DNA of 64,000 bases from Carya illinoinensis (Eukaryota > Streptophyta > Magnoliopsida > Fagales > Juglandaceae). Below are positions 41,203-52,544 of the stretch, piece by piece. The notes beneath the pieces are model-generated. The model did not search any database. It was not told where the DNA came from and was given only the letters and a program-made list of their open reading frames with translations. The stretch's first letter is position 1. Every line of letters starts with the position of its first letter. The DNA lies in the NCBI RefSeq assembly GCF_018687715.1, contig NC_056757.1, forward strand, positions 30,795,501 to 30,859,500, in the 5' to 3' direction. Made by a program: the position numbers and the translations under genes.

Positions 41203-43067
41203 TTAAGCTTTAAGAGATGCCCCCACTTTCACGAGGTCTTCAAGTGCCTTTAAAATTTGTGCCTCATTCAAGCCTTCCAAACGAATGCCCCTCTCAACAC
41301 CCATGTCTGTGGGATAAACAAACATTAAATACATGAAATTAATGCATTCAATTCAAGTTCAAAGAACAGGGCCAGACAACCAATGATCGATCGCATAACA
41401 TGAATAAGCTTAAACAAAGAGACTCTATTCACGTATCAATAAGCCAATGCCAAGTCTTCCCACTTGCCATTTTTATATCTGGAAGAAACTTCTATGTAGA
41501 AATGTTAAATTTAGCCTAAAACCATTTAAGAGGGAGAGAAGCTATTCACCATCAAACATCTATTGTCTTCTATATATCCACATCTTACGTGTGTGTTAGT
41601 CCAAATTACCAGACAAACTGAATGAGATAACTATGCTAATAGGCCAGAGTTGGCTGCTGGTACAACAGAGTAGCACCTTCGCCTGTCACCTCAACCATGT
41701 AAGCAAATACTCAGTTGAGAGGCTATGTCCTCCATCCTTTTTCTTACAGTGCTGTTCTTACTATGGGAAACTCTAATTCATTCATTACATTTCTCACCGG
41801 CAAGCAACTGATTGATGTTTTGCTCCTATGCTTAATCTATTAAAATACTGCACCATCGATTATTAGACACATATTGTGGAATTACTGAAACCATTAAAAT
41901 GAACACGTTAGATGGAGTTAGTGACTCAATTGATAATTTCATGTACTAAGTATAATAAATAAAACCCTGAGGGGTAGCTCAATTGGTCAGACCTTGGGTT
42001 TGCTCCCCAATGGTTACTAATTCGAGTCCCCTCAGGGCCACTGGAGGTTTACCTGGCTGTTAACTTCAAGGCCCCGTGGGATTAGTCGAGGTGCGCGCAA
42101 GCTGGCCCGGACACTCAAGGATATCAAAAAAAGTATAATAACTAAAGTAACCACCCCCTCCTCACCCAAAAAACAGGGCAGAAGGAAACACAAGGGGGAA
42201 GCAAATAGGAGAAAGAGCTACAAATCCAAGGGCAGTGACCATAACCCCAATTGCAGCAGCTGCAAAGCCACATTTCCATGTCCTCAATGCCAACCCGCTC
42301 ACGGACCCTTCCCTCCCTTCGTGACCACAACTCTCTCTGCAAATTGCCTAGAGGAGGGCCCGATATCAAAAAATATTCCTATAAACTTAACCATCCAGGT
42401 CACCTCCATTCTTACAGGACAAAAGACTTCGACCCCAAAAACATATGCATATACCACAAGGACGAAATGCATCTGGACTTGGATAATAACAATGTATTTC
42501 AACAAAATACGTATACATTAATAGACATTACTGCGTATTGGTTGCTTGCCGAATAAGTGAACATGAGATTCATAATCTGTGGATATTTACACAAACTCCT
42601 AATAGATTTTTCCAGTTACTTTAATTAAAAACATTAGAGGCATCAAGGCATGGAAGTCTGGTAAATCGTCGCTAAAGGAAAGGGAGAGACAGAGTATGCA
42701 AAAAAAGGAGATACCATATCTAGCCCATAACTGGGGCTCGACCCCACTGCATTCACGAATCAAGATTGGGAGTTTAGGGTTCAGTGTCTTGAGATCCTTA
42801 TAATTCTTCTCCACGAACGCTCTTTCAGAAATTCCAAACAACAGAACTGATTAAAAGTATATCATTGGGAAAAAAATAGCTTCTTCAAGTCCACCAGTAG
42901 TAATAAACAATGAAAGAAAATTAACATCTCAAATATATATATATATATATATATATCTATATATTGGTAAAATTGAAGAACCTGGTAGCCGAGCTCGCAG
43001 GGGAAGATTGACATAACAGGATCCGAAGCTCCTTCATATTACGAGACAGATGTCCCCTCCATGCCAT
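41203..43067 (-). CDS. NDUFA2: NADH dehydrogenase [ubiquinone] 1 alpha subcomplex subunit 2 (complex I B8)
   Basis: Accessory subunit of mitochondrial respiratory complex I with a thioredoxin-like fold, on the matrix arm. Three exons join in frame: 42982-43067, 42715-42821 and 41203-41306, giving 98 residues, exactly the plant length. Recognisable blocks are [52 protein letters not shown] and [14 protein letters not shown]. The two conserved cysteines (LLCQSSPAS and RECSG) are present. The 1.4-kb second intron holds a SINE and a coding-like fragment. The gene is transcribed away from RPL10, and the start codons lie about 1.6 kb apart, but the RPL10 leader exon brings the two transcription units within a few hundred bases. 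Confidence 0.96.
41959..42130 (+). mobile_element. tRNA-derived SINE in NDUFA2 intron 2
   Basis: Head with an A box (tagctcaattggtcagacc) and a B box (actaattcgagtcc), the split RNA polymerase III promoter of tRNA-derived SINEs. A body containing gtgcgcgcaagctggcccgg follows and it ends in an A-rich tail. It is flanked by an 11-bp target duplication aagtataataa (41948-41958 and 42131-42141). It is not a functional tRNA, because the acceptor stem does not close. Confidence 0.8.
42162..42340 (-). pseudogene. Possible CASP-like protein fragment inside NDUFA2 intron 2
   Basis: A minus-strand frame encodes [19 protein letters not shown] followed by a hydrophobic [13 protein letters not shown] stretch and stops at 42162. 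The G-SGL-LR----FAAA pattern before a hydrophobic helix resembles the first membrane helix of plant CASP-like (CASPL5) proteins. The rest of the four-helix domain is absent and no start codon in frame is clear. It may be a captured or decayed fragment; the resemblance is short and could be chance. Confidence 0.3.
42933..42956. repeat. (TA)n microsatellite in NDUFA2 intron 1
   Basis: About twelve TA units close to the exon 1 donor. Similar TA runs occur at about 4897-4918, 47522-47542, 54488-54510 and 61149-61166. Confidence 0.85.
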
Positions 43068-43138
43068 TCTCTCTCTCTGGTCTCTGCCCTTGCGATCTTC
43101 AGCAGTTTTCAAATAGCGGAAGGAAGTGAAAAAGAAGG

Positions 43139-43178
43139 TGGGCCTAGGCCCAGTACATAGCCCACAAAATCATGGGCT
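43139..43178. promoter_or_regulatory. Four site II elements in the NDUFA2/RPL10 divergent promoter
   Basis: TGGGCC at 43139-43144, GGCCCA at 43147-43152, AGCCCA at 43159-43164 and TGGGCT at 43173-43178: two in each orientation within 40 bp. Site II boxes are known regulators of plant ribosomal-protein and mitochondrial respiratory-chain genes, the two gene classes that flank this promoter. Confidence 0.75.
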
Positions 43179-43309
43179 GGCTAGAGGACAGCGTGTAGCA
43201 TTTAAGCGTCACTCGTTTATTGACCGCGGTTAAGAACGCAAAAGGATAAGAAGAGTATAAACCATGGTTAACCGAAATTGACCCGACATGCGGTGAAAGT
43301 GTGGTTAGG

Positions 43310-43318
43310 TTAGGGTTT
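43310..43318 (-). promoter_or_regulatory. Telo-box (AAACCCTAA)
   Basis: AAACCCTAA on the minus strand, with a second partial AACC repeat beside it. Telo-boxes paired with site II boxes are typical of plant ribosomal-protein gene promoters. It lies about 130 bp from the nearest site II box and just upstream of the RPL10 TATA box. Confidence 0.7.
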
Positions 43319-43353
43319 GCGAATAGTAAGCAGCAGATACGTGTCGCTATGAC

Positions 43354-43360
43354 TATAAAA
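43354..43360 (+). promoter_or_regulatory. TATA box for RPL10
   Basis: TATAAAA about 90 bp upstream of the likely end of the RPL10 leader exon, which ends at 43446 before a CAG|GTAAGG donor. The position fits a start site near 43385. Confidence 0.5.
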
Positions 43361-44634
43361 TGAAGGTGCATCCGATCGTACGCAGTCGAGTGGCCGCCCC
43401 ATTTCTTCACGTATCCAGCCTTGCGAGCGTCCAGAGGTGTGCACAGGTAAGGCCCTAATTTACTGAGATCGTCCATTTTTATTCTATCACTCCATATATG
43501 CGTTCTGGAAGAGGATTCTCTGATTTGCGTTCGTTCTCTTTGTTTTCTTCTGCTAATGGATTCGTGTGGTTGTATGTTGGATGTTGCGTTTTTGTTTTTC
43601 TCTTGGAGAGAGTTTCTTTTTCGTTACCTTGTAAACCTAGAAACATATGAAGATTTAATTGAGACTTTCTCATATTGTGCGCTTTTCTTTGTCTATTAGT
43701 TATATATATTTTTAGGAAGACAGCGGTGGTTCAGGTCTCCGAATTCATATTGAGTGACTAGAGTATATTTGAAGACGATATCTTTTGTAAAATAACGAAA
43801 ATTTAATAAGATAATTTCCTCATGGTTAAAAGCTTTTCGTTTTTATATTGTTTACAAACTCTTTTGCGATCTTCGAAGGTCTTCTTGGATCTCGGAATTA
43901 ATGATATGATTTGGGTTCATTTGGGTCAGGTTCCTTGGGGAAGATCCATGGCCTGTCATCTCATAGGTCACACTGGAAAGTATAAAATTTACTAGAAAAT
44001 TAGCTAATATCCATGATTGATGAATTTTTTACGGTTCATATAGATTGATAAAGTCTGGTTAAATCTAACCTATTTTATCAAGTTTGTTGATTCTCTTTTT
44101 TTAAGTTCAAGTTGCTACTTTTTAGAATAGCTGTTGTGTTTTTTGCTAGTACCCAGTAGATTGCTTCAATGGTCGGTGTTCATTAATCAAATTCCCGTAC
44201 GATCCGTGATCACGTATGTTTTACAGAATACTTGACACACGCTTCTAGTGGCGATTTGTTAAGCTGATACTGTAAATTGGGTACATTTTTTTGCCTCTTT
44301 GCATGATTGCTCTTGCATGTATCCGCTGGCATGTTATCATGTGAAAATATTTGTCTCAGTTTACTGGATTGTTTTCCTTATTCATGGATTCTCTTAGTGG
44401 TTGCTTGAATGTTGCTCCCAATGATTGAATAGATGTAAATCAGTTTCAGCCTTGTCTGAATTTGGATGTTGATAACTACACTTCTGAGGGAGCATACTTA
44501 TATTTCTTTTATGATATTTGTGGATAGGGTGTAAGCACAAATATAAATAATAAGTGACGTGTGGATATTATCTCCCTTTTGCTTATAAATCTCTCCCTCA
44601 CCAAAGCCTTCTCTTTATTTCTGGGGCAGGCAGA

Positions 44635-45309
44635 ATGGGTCGAAGACCAGCAAGATGTTACCGCCAGATTAAAAATAAGCCATATCCTAAGTCTAGGTAC
44701 TGTAGGGGTGTTCCCGATCCTAAGATTAGGATTTATGATGTGGGCATGAAAAAGAAAGGAGTTGATGAATTTCCTTTCTGTGTCCATCTTGTTTCTTGGG
44801 AGAAAGAGAATGTCACAAGTGAAGCCCTGGAAGCTGCACGCATTGCATGCAACAAGTACATGGCCAAGTTTGCAGGAAAAGATGCATTCCACCTTCGAGT
44901 GAGAGTCCATCCCTTCCACGTCCTGCGTATCAACAAGATGCTTTCTTGTGCTGGAGCTGATAGGCTCCAAACTGGTATGCGAGGTGCCTTTGGGAAGCCC
45001 CAGGGGACTTGTGCCAGGGTAAGTATTGGTCAGGTACTGCTGTCTGTCCGATGCAAAGATGCAAATGGCAACCATGCACAGGAAGCACTCAGAAGGGCCA
45101 AGTTCAAGTTTCCTGGACGACAGAAGATCATTGTCAGCCGCAAATGGGGCTTCACAAAGTTCAGCAGAACTGACTATGTCAAGTGGAAACAGGAGAACAG
45201 AATTCAGCCAGATGGAGTGAATGCTAAGCTCTTAGGATGCCATGGACCCCTTGCTGTGAGGCGTCCAGGGAAGGCATTCTTGAGTGAAGTATTGAATCCT
45301 GCAGCTTGA
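44635..45309 (+). CDS. RPL10: 60S ribosomal protein L10 (uL16)
   Basis: Large-subunit ribosomal protein uL16, near the peptidyl-transferase centre and needed for late subunit maturation. The single uninterrupted coding exon encodes 224 residues starting [20 protein letters not shown] and carrying the signature [17 protein letters not shown] block, [20 protein letters not shown], and [16 protein letters not shown]. The C-terminal tail after [11 protein letters not shown] is the variable part. A leader exon probably ends at 43446 (CAG|GTAAGG) and the leader intron of about 1.2 kb ends at a CAG near 44629, five bases before the ATG. Divergent from NDUFA2 and sharing its site II/telo-box promoter. 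The intron-free coding exon could suggest a retrocopy, but the leader intron and promoter argue against that. Confidence 0.96.
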   Translation: MGRRPARCYRQIKNKPYPKSRYCRGVPDPKIRIYDVGMKKKGVDEFPFCVHLVSWEKENVTSEALEAARIACNKYMAKFAGKDAFHLRVRVHPFHVLRINKMLSCAGADRLQTGMRGAFGKPQGTCARVSIGQVLLSVRCKDANGNHAQEALRRAKFKFPGRQKIIVSRKWGFTKFSRTDYVKWKQENRIQPDGVNAKLLGCHGPLAVRRPGKAFLSEVLNPAA

Positions 45310-46460
45310 TTTCTTGGCTTTCAGACGGTTTGTCATCAGAATTAATGAATACCTTAATGTCTTATTTTAGACTTTGTTTCCGTTTTGGATCTTTGAACCC
45401 TTGTTGAATCTTTGAAACTTTGTTGAACTGCTGAACATCTATTTCGATGACATTTAATTTGGATATCTTTGTGTGTCTATTGCATATGCTATGATCCTTC
45501 TTCAATACTTGAGATGCAACGTGGATGTGGATGTCATCTTATGCCCCCCATGATATGCATACAGATACGACCGTTAGATATGCTCAAGTTCCTCCCATAA
45601 CTATATATATATATATATCCATCAGGTCAGCGCCAGCCACCTTCTAGGAAGATAAGCCCCTCTACCTGTCGTTATGCACTGGATTCCTTCACTTTTTCTA
45701 GTAGTAGAGTAGGTTTGGCATTCCTAAACAAAAGCTTTGTCGACAGATTTATTCCCCCATGCGGCTAAGAACTCACTCATATATACTTGAAATGTTTGTT
45801 TTCTTCCCATCTTTATCATTATTTTTATTGCGAAAATAATCTTCTTGAAGAGATCTATTAGGAACACTCCGAGAAATACTAAAAAATTGCTGAGAAAAAA
45901 CCTCGATTATTAGTAAAGCTTCCAGGACTTCCTCTTCCAATTCTTTCCCTTTAAATTGAGATCTCTCCTAACGGCAGATAATGTCACGTAAGTACACGGC
46001 ATGCGCCAAAGACCTACCTTTCGTCTCCAGCTATTGAGCAGCCTTTAAGAAATCAGACTTGTACTAGTCCACCCATCAAATTCAGGTAAAAATAGGCAAG
46101 CATAGAGTGGAAGGGTTTCAAACCATCACCGATGACAGCAAAAAGGACCACGGTCTTTCATTTGGGAGACTGGAGTCGAAGGCTACCTTTCACTCCTGCA
46201 AAGATAAAAGGAGATAAAATGGCATTAACACCAGAGCCCTTAAGAAAAAGTGATCGTAAAATTCCAGATGCCAATGAAACAACAAATGGATAGCAACGTT
46301 AGCATAGCAAAGATTTACAAACGTGGACCATAAACAGACATAATTGGCTTTAAAGGACAATCTGATTAAGCAAGGGAGACCTTCTACTGGCCTCTTAAGT
46401 TAGAAAAAGAAAACTCTTGAAAAAATTCCCAGAATCACAGTATCGAACTTACATGCCCTA

Positions 46461-46580
46461 ATACGACTTGGTCTGAGGCAACAGGCCAACGTAAGTGATG
46501 TTTCTTTTTAAAAAAATACGACTTGGTCTGAGGCAACAGGCCAACGTAAGTGATGTTTCTTTTTAAAAAAATACGACTTG
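46461..46580. repeat. 55-bp tandem repeat, 2.2 copies
   Basis: Units start at 46461, 46516 and 46571 (the third truncated after atacgacttg). The first two are identical, including their poly-A ends. Confidence 0.88.
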
Positions 46581-47617
46581 CCCTATAACATTACTCTTTT
46601 TTAAAAATATAACACTTCTTTATCTGACAATTAGAAATGTGAGCACATGATGTTGGCTTTTGATATGTAATATTAATTTTAATAAAATAACATAGTAAGA
46701 ATTTACATTACCCATATTGCAAGATTATTTAATAAATAATTTTTAAAAATGAGTCAAATTATCCAACAAGGACCACGAAGATGTAACAATAACCTAGTTG
46801 AGCATGCCTTTATATTTTTTAACAATAATCAAATCAAGCCAATTAATTTAATATATGTTACTAGTGTACAAAATGCTTCTTCACCGTGAGAGGAACTATA
46901 CTAAAAAAAATTAAGAAGTTGTGCTGGGCTGCCCTGCAATGATCGCTGTGCCACCTAACACGTGTTTATTTATTTATTTTTATTCATATTATTTAATATT
47001 TTTAAAAAATAAAAAAATACGTTAATATATTAAAAATCACTTATTTTATTATTAAGTAAAAAAATTAATTTTTTTAAATGATGAGCGGTAGATTTGAGCG
47101 GTACAAATTGTACAATGAGATTGATATTGTATCATTTCAGAAAAATGAATAATTATTAGATAATTTGAAGTATGTGTATATTAAATCCTAGCTATTATAT
47201 CATGACACTGAAAATTAATATTAATAGAATCTGGTTCATCTACGTGTTATAGTTTCATAATGATCCTTAAGCCGCCGGCATGTTAAAATAGTTACTCCGT
47301 CCAATTTCTATTACCTCATCACATATGTCACGACAAATCAACCTATAACTAAGCGTCGCAAACGTGAATTATTCGGTCTACACATTAATCTTATTAAAGT
47401 GATTTTCCACGTCGACGTGTCAGTTAATTTTCTTCTCAGTTGAATTTTTTAATTAATATTTTGATGAGACAATACTAGGATTATCATTACAAAATCAACT
47501 TATAAATTGTCATTTGTGAAAAAATATATATATATATATATATAAATGTGCAGTTCTCCTAAAAAAATACACAACTAAGTTTAAACAAATGAAAATAGAG
47601 AGTTGTTAGATACATGT

Positions 47618-47930
47618 AAAGATTTCATAAACTTAAGTCTCATTTCAATTTTTTATTTTTTTCCTCATTTCCCACCTCTCCCTTGTGCCCCTCTCCTTTT
47701 CCCGCTCCCTTTCTCAAACCCTCGAGCCAAGCATCACCGTAGCCCCTCACTGATGTTGCCACAACTGCTCCTCCCCAACGTCATTATCGTCACCACGCAC
47801 TTGCAGATACGCCATCTCTCTGTATCTCTCTTTCTCCTGATCTAGGCTGAGGGGGTGGGGAATGAGAGTAGGAAAAGTGAAAGGATAAAAAAACTTAATT
47901 GGTAATGTACCAGGTCAGTTTGTGAAATTC
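47618..47930. mobile_element. Possible small TIR element with a pyrimidine-rich interior
   Basis: The left end reads agatttcataaacttaag and the right end, on the opposite strand, agaatttcacaaactgac, an imperfect inverted repeat. The interior is rich in C and T on the plus strand and unlike the AT-rich flanks. I could not define a target duplication, so the boundaries are approximate. Confidence 0.35.
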
Positions 47931-48720
47931 TTTTGTCTCGCAAGTATTTTTTACGAAGATGATATTGTACTAAAAAAAAGTAGCCATGCTAAGTACAAGC
48001 TGGAGTTTTGCAAATATTGTGCAAACCTTTTATTAAAAAAAAGTAGATCCCATTTCAAAAAATAATTTTTTTTTATACCATTTTATGGTAGAATTGAATA
48101 TTTTATAAATGGTGTTAGCAAGATTTATGTATTTGAAACTTATAAAAATTATTATTTAAAAAAGAAAAAGATAAAATCATATACGGTGTTAGAATGTAAT
48201 CCTCGCGTACTTCTTTTGAAAAAATAAAGATTATTATTTAAAAAATAATTTTTTTATATAAATCCTAAATTAACTCATTTTTTTAAAAAAAAAATTATAC
48301 GAAAAATACATACTCAAATTATAAGTATCAAATGATCCAAATCCATATACTGGAGCGGTACACAGGAGGGTCCGGGCCAGAGGACAGAGCCCAAGATAGG
48401 GAGGGTGGTGGGGGAGAATTGGGGGGCTGATATATGTCCCAATCTCGGGGACTACTGACTAGTAGCGTTAGTAGGTAAGCCGATTAGGAAGTGCCGTTGT
48501 CGTGGCCGTGTTGTCTTTCTATTTTTTATTATTTTTTTAAATAATTCTATATTATTGACTTAATTATTTTATTTTCTTTCTTTTTTTCTTCATATTTCAG
48601 TTCTCAAATCTATATATCTACCGGTCCGTCCTCTGTCTTCATCTTCCACTCCGATCACGTTTACTTTTCCTCTCCATTTATAATTACGAACAAGGATTGG
48701 AATTTTTGGTGGATCCTATA

Positions 48721-51700
48721 ATGGCTTTGCAGAGCCTTGCGAATCATCATCCTTTCCTCACGAAATCTGTGTTGCCATCTTCGTTTTTGTCCAAATGCGA
48801 CAACGTTAACCAGTTGGGAGTCGCTCGAGTTGGGACGCAGGGTAGGAGCGCCAGAAGAGGGCGTAGGGATGCTCTGGAACTCGTCGTGTGCGCTCTGGAC
48901 CGTACCAATGGAAGCAATAGCAGCAGAGGCGCCAGCGATGGTGGTAAGAAGGGAGCAGTGCCCAATTCAAACTATGTGGTGCCCCTGGACAAGTCGTTTT
49001 CCCCGACCAACTCGTCCTGCATCACTCGCCCTCTCGTCGAGATCCTTCGTGACCTGAACAAGAGAATCCCCGACAATATCATCAAGACGAGTTCTCCCCC
49101 GCCTCATGATGATCATGCTGTGCCCACAACCTTCATCCCCTGGTAATTGCCACTTGTTCTACAGTTCGATTTCTTTATTTTTTTTTCAGTCTCTATAGTT
49201 TAGCAAGTAATAATGGATATCAATCCCTTGGTGTTCGATCCAATACAAGTTTTTGGTGATCTGACGATGCCCTTGTGTAGGTATCATGCCAACCGGATGT
49301 TGAGCTTCTACGCCCCAGGTCAGTCTAATTCTTCCTTAACTTACTTCCCTAGCTAATATTATATAGTACGTACATGCGTATATGTGCCGCAATCTCAACA
49401 AGTCTTCCGACCATCCTCTTAAATTTCACCTTTGTGTTTATCTTACTCATTTTACATCCGTTCAGAGTTTCTAGAATTTATCATGCTACTTAAAATTTGA
49501 ATATGGCAGGATGGTGCGGCGAGATGCGTGATGTTATATTCGCTGAAAATGGAAGTGTGACTGTGGTTTATCGTGTCACCATTCGAGGATCTGATGGAGA
49601 GGTGTGATTTTCTCTTTAGTTTCCTATGTGTTTTGTGTATGGACACTAACAAACAAAACTGAATTACATTCCTATCTAGCACACTTAAAAGATATAAAAA
49701 TTTTCTAGGATGCAACGATGCCCGTTTGTTTGGTTATTCAATATTTGTTTGGCTGAAAAGTATTGATTCCTCTAATGTTACTTTATCCAGCATCATGCAT
49801 GCCATTACAAATTCTCATTATTCTGGTTAAATTTATCCCTTGTGTATTCCGGCAACACCCTTTTTGCGTATCAATAAAAACTAACTTATCAAAAATCTAA
49901 TTGCATGGGATTTGGGAAGAACTAAAAAAAGCAAAGCATGAATATAGTGTTTGAACCTGCATGATAAAATACATGATTGGGGAGATAGAATAAACCATTC
50001 AGCTTGTAGGGGAGCCAGACGAGGGAAACTGATATGCATTAGCAAAGGAAAACTCGTGGGTGTGTTACCAAAGAGAGAGGTTAGAATTGAGTCATATTCA
50101 AGCTTGTTTAATCAGCTAAGATCTGCTAGCATGTTTTAGGGGTTTGAATGGCAACTTCTAGGCCCTTGCTCCAGTGGATGTTCAAACAGGTGGTCTTGTA
50201 GTTACATGAAATTGGATGGTGGTGGCTGGTTGGGTGGTTTTAATGGTCTTTACAAATAAATCGACCCCCTCCATGATAACATGACCAATGCTTTTAGATG
50301 GGTTGTTTTTCCATAAACTCTCCTTAATCAACCTTACGCGTTACCTTTTTTGAATCTCAATAAAAATATAGTATGGATAAGGTCTAAACTGTTGTTTTAT
50401 TAAGAGGGTTGGTCCTGCTCCTTAACCGTCTGGACTCTGTTACTTGGTGTTTTCTCTTCAACATAAGTGATATTCTTTCAGTTTTAATAGAAGTATCATA
50501 TTTCTTGTTGTAGTAGTGGTTATATATATATGTGTGTGTGTGTTCTCAATCAATTGCGAAGTTGTTATCTTCGAAATTTAGGAAAAAGAGGCTAAAACAT
50601 GCAATCTTGATTGTGATTGACAAGGTCTTTATTAAAACAAATAACAAATAAAAAGTGATTGACAAGGTCTTTATTAAAATAAATAACAAATAAAAAGTGA
50701 TTGACAAGGTCTTTTGGGCCTCTAAGCTATGCTTGATCCAGACAATTAGCTAAACTGTCTTGCTTATTAACTTTGCATTTAGTCATTTTGGTGTTTGGGT
50801 GGGTAATCGCAATATAAGAAATCTTCACTCGTGAGAAATGAGGGATCCTTCTTACCTGAAAAATGGAGATGATTCGACAGATTTATATCTGGTGCCATCT
50901 CAAGGACCCCTCGCAGTGAGTATTTCGCAAGTCTATTTGGAGTTATATTAAGATCATTAGTTTTTATAGATGTATTGTTTTATTTGTCAATGTAAAATAT
51001 TTTCCTTGTGACAATTTTTTTAATAGAAACCTTTTAAGGGAACATTATTTTTTTATTGCTTAGTTGGACCCCAAATAATATTCAAAAACCCACAAAAGCT
51101 CCCAAAAGTTGGTTGGTAACTACCAACCAACCATGATAGATTGGATTGTTGTCAGGTTGTGTTAGCCTGGGCATACCCTTTTACATATGATTGGGGAGTG
51201 ACGGGAAGGGTTGATGACAATGGTGGTGCGGGTGAGAAGGTGGGATTAGGTGGCTGTTGTGGTAATGGTGTGAAGGAGTGGAGGATAAGGGAGGGAGGTG
51301 GTGGTTTTGGCATGCAGTGGAGCAAGAGGGGGATAATGAAAAAGGTATTGGTTGGGAGGAATTAGTTGTGAAAGTCAGTTGCCATGGCAAATGAGGAAAT
51401 TGGGTTGACACAAGATTTCAGAGCAAATTAGTAGGCTCGATTACGGTTGCTGGTTAGTGGTCTCCTTTGTGGGTGGCCAAATCGGCATTTGTGGATTTAG
51501 TAGTTTATTCTGAATAAAATTGTTAGGAGAAGTCGATGTTTCAGAAGATTCTAAATAAAAGTTTTTCTTTTCCCAATTTTCTTGCATCTTGGGTTCCTAA
51601 ACCTATAATGCAAGCGTTGGTTAAATTCTTGAAACTAGGCAATTAGTATTCTCGGTGAGAAAAGCCTTTCATGGGAGGAAATTATGGTGCCCCTCTGAAA

Positions 51701-52544
51701 GAGGTAAAAATAATAATTTGAAAGAGGGCTTTATGGTTGGGATGAAGAGAGAGATGATTGATGTGATACAAAGATTGGTCTATGTTTTAGCTGAGTCAGA
51801 TGAAATTGATTATAAGTTAGTACAATTAGGAAAATAGTACAATTAGGAAAATATCAACACTAACACAGGAGAAGACCAATGACCATCACAATTCTCTCCA
51901 GCCTTTAGTGAAAACAAGAAGAAAGAACAACCTTTAACCGGAATTAAGTTGATGTTGAAGTTCATTGTTTCAGAGTTGTATGAGGATGACATGGAGAACG
52001 GTTTTTTTAAGGAAGAAAAATGTTAGTCATCTTGTGTTTGTACATTTTGAGTGTTCCCTAAAGCTTGCATGAATTAAACCCCTAGGAGTTGGATCAAATC
52101 CCATTGAGTGTAAACAATCTTTAGGGACTATTGAACGGGGGAATTTTTCCCTTAAATTATCTAAGATGCACTTGCGGGAACTCCTTGCCGAGGACCTGTG
52201 CACCTCCAGAATGAGTCGGGACACTGTTTTCAGACACCTGTGCCAATAAAAAAAAAAAAACTTGCATTAATTAAGCCTATATGTAATTACATATGCTTTA
52301 GGAAGAGGTTTACCCTACACCGAGTAGTACAATGACCAAGAAGAAAAACTCATAATGCCTCATTTTAGCTCTTAACATATATTGTTTATTTGACACACCG
52401 ATACAGGCTCATCGCGAGTCAACCGGAACAGTATCACCCAGTGAGGGCCACATTGTGGATCCAGTTGCTGCAGCAGAGGAAATAGCTTTCTGTAGAGCAT
52501 GTGCTCGGTTTGGCCTTGGCTTGTATCTCTATCACAAAGAATAG
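48721..52544 (+). CDS. RAD52-2: Organellar RAD52-like DNA-binding protein, RAD52-2/ODB-like
   Basis: Plant RAD52-like protein of the organelle-targeted type, which binds single-stranded DNA and promotes strand annealing in recombination-dependent repair. Four exons join in frame: 48721-49142, 49281-49318, 49510-49601 and 52407-52544, giving 229 residues. The first ~70 residues are Ser/Arg-rich with few acidic residues, like a transit peptide; chloroplast targeting is inferred. The conserved domain follows: ITRPLVEILRDLNKRIPDN, FIPWYHANRMLSFYAPGWCG, VTVVYRVTIRGSDGE and ending AAAEEIAFCRACARFGLGLY. The last intron is 2.8 kb and carries a 42-bp tandem repeat and a SINE. A TATA-like ctatatatc lies about 110 bp before the ATG. 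Confidence 0.93.
50614..50714. repeat. 42-bp tandem repeat in the RAD52-2 last intron
   Basis: Units begin tgattgacaagg at 50614, 50656 and 50698 (third partial), with one A/T change between the two full copies. Confidence 0.88.
52078..52260 (+). mobile_element. SINE (Au-like body) in the RAD52-2 last intron
   Basis: The body contains cttgccgaggacctgtgcac, then a gtcggga box and a tgccaat end followed by A13. The target duplication is cttgcatgaattaa (52064-52077) against cttgcattaattaa (52261-52274), with one mismatch. The tRNA-related head is shortened. It sits about 150 bp before the last exon acceptor. Confidence 0.72.

Larger units (their letters stand above)
45320..48600. other. Intergenic DNA between RPL10 and the RAD52-like gene
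   Basis: About 3.3 kb without a recognised gene: the RPL10 3' UTR, then AT-rich DNA with a 55-bp tandem repeat, a small inverted-repeat element with a pyrimidine-rich interior, (TA)n, and MITE-like segments near 48040-48330. Open frames here are short and featureless. Confidence 0.5.

Noticed and set aside
41965..42045. Candidate functional tRNA gene
   Set aside because: A and B boxes are present but the acceptor stem does not pair, and the unit continues into a SINE body with an A tail and target duplications.
44509..45075. 188-residue antisense frame opposite RPL10
   Set aside because: Shadow of the conserved RPL10 coding frame; no family motif and no initiation context.
47603..47845. 80-residue plus-strand frame rich in Pro/Leu/Ser
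   Set aside because: Low-complexity pyrimidine-rich DNA in a likely small mobile element; no motif.
51141..51840. Gly-rich and mixed frames in the last RAD52-2 intron
   Set aside because: Lie in a single intron, low complexity or unrecognised, with no splice structure; possibly old transposon pieces but not supportable.
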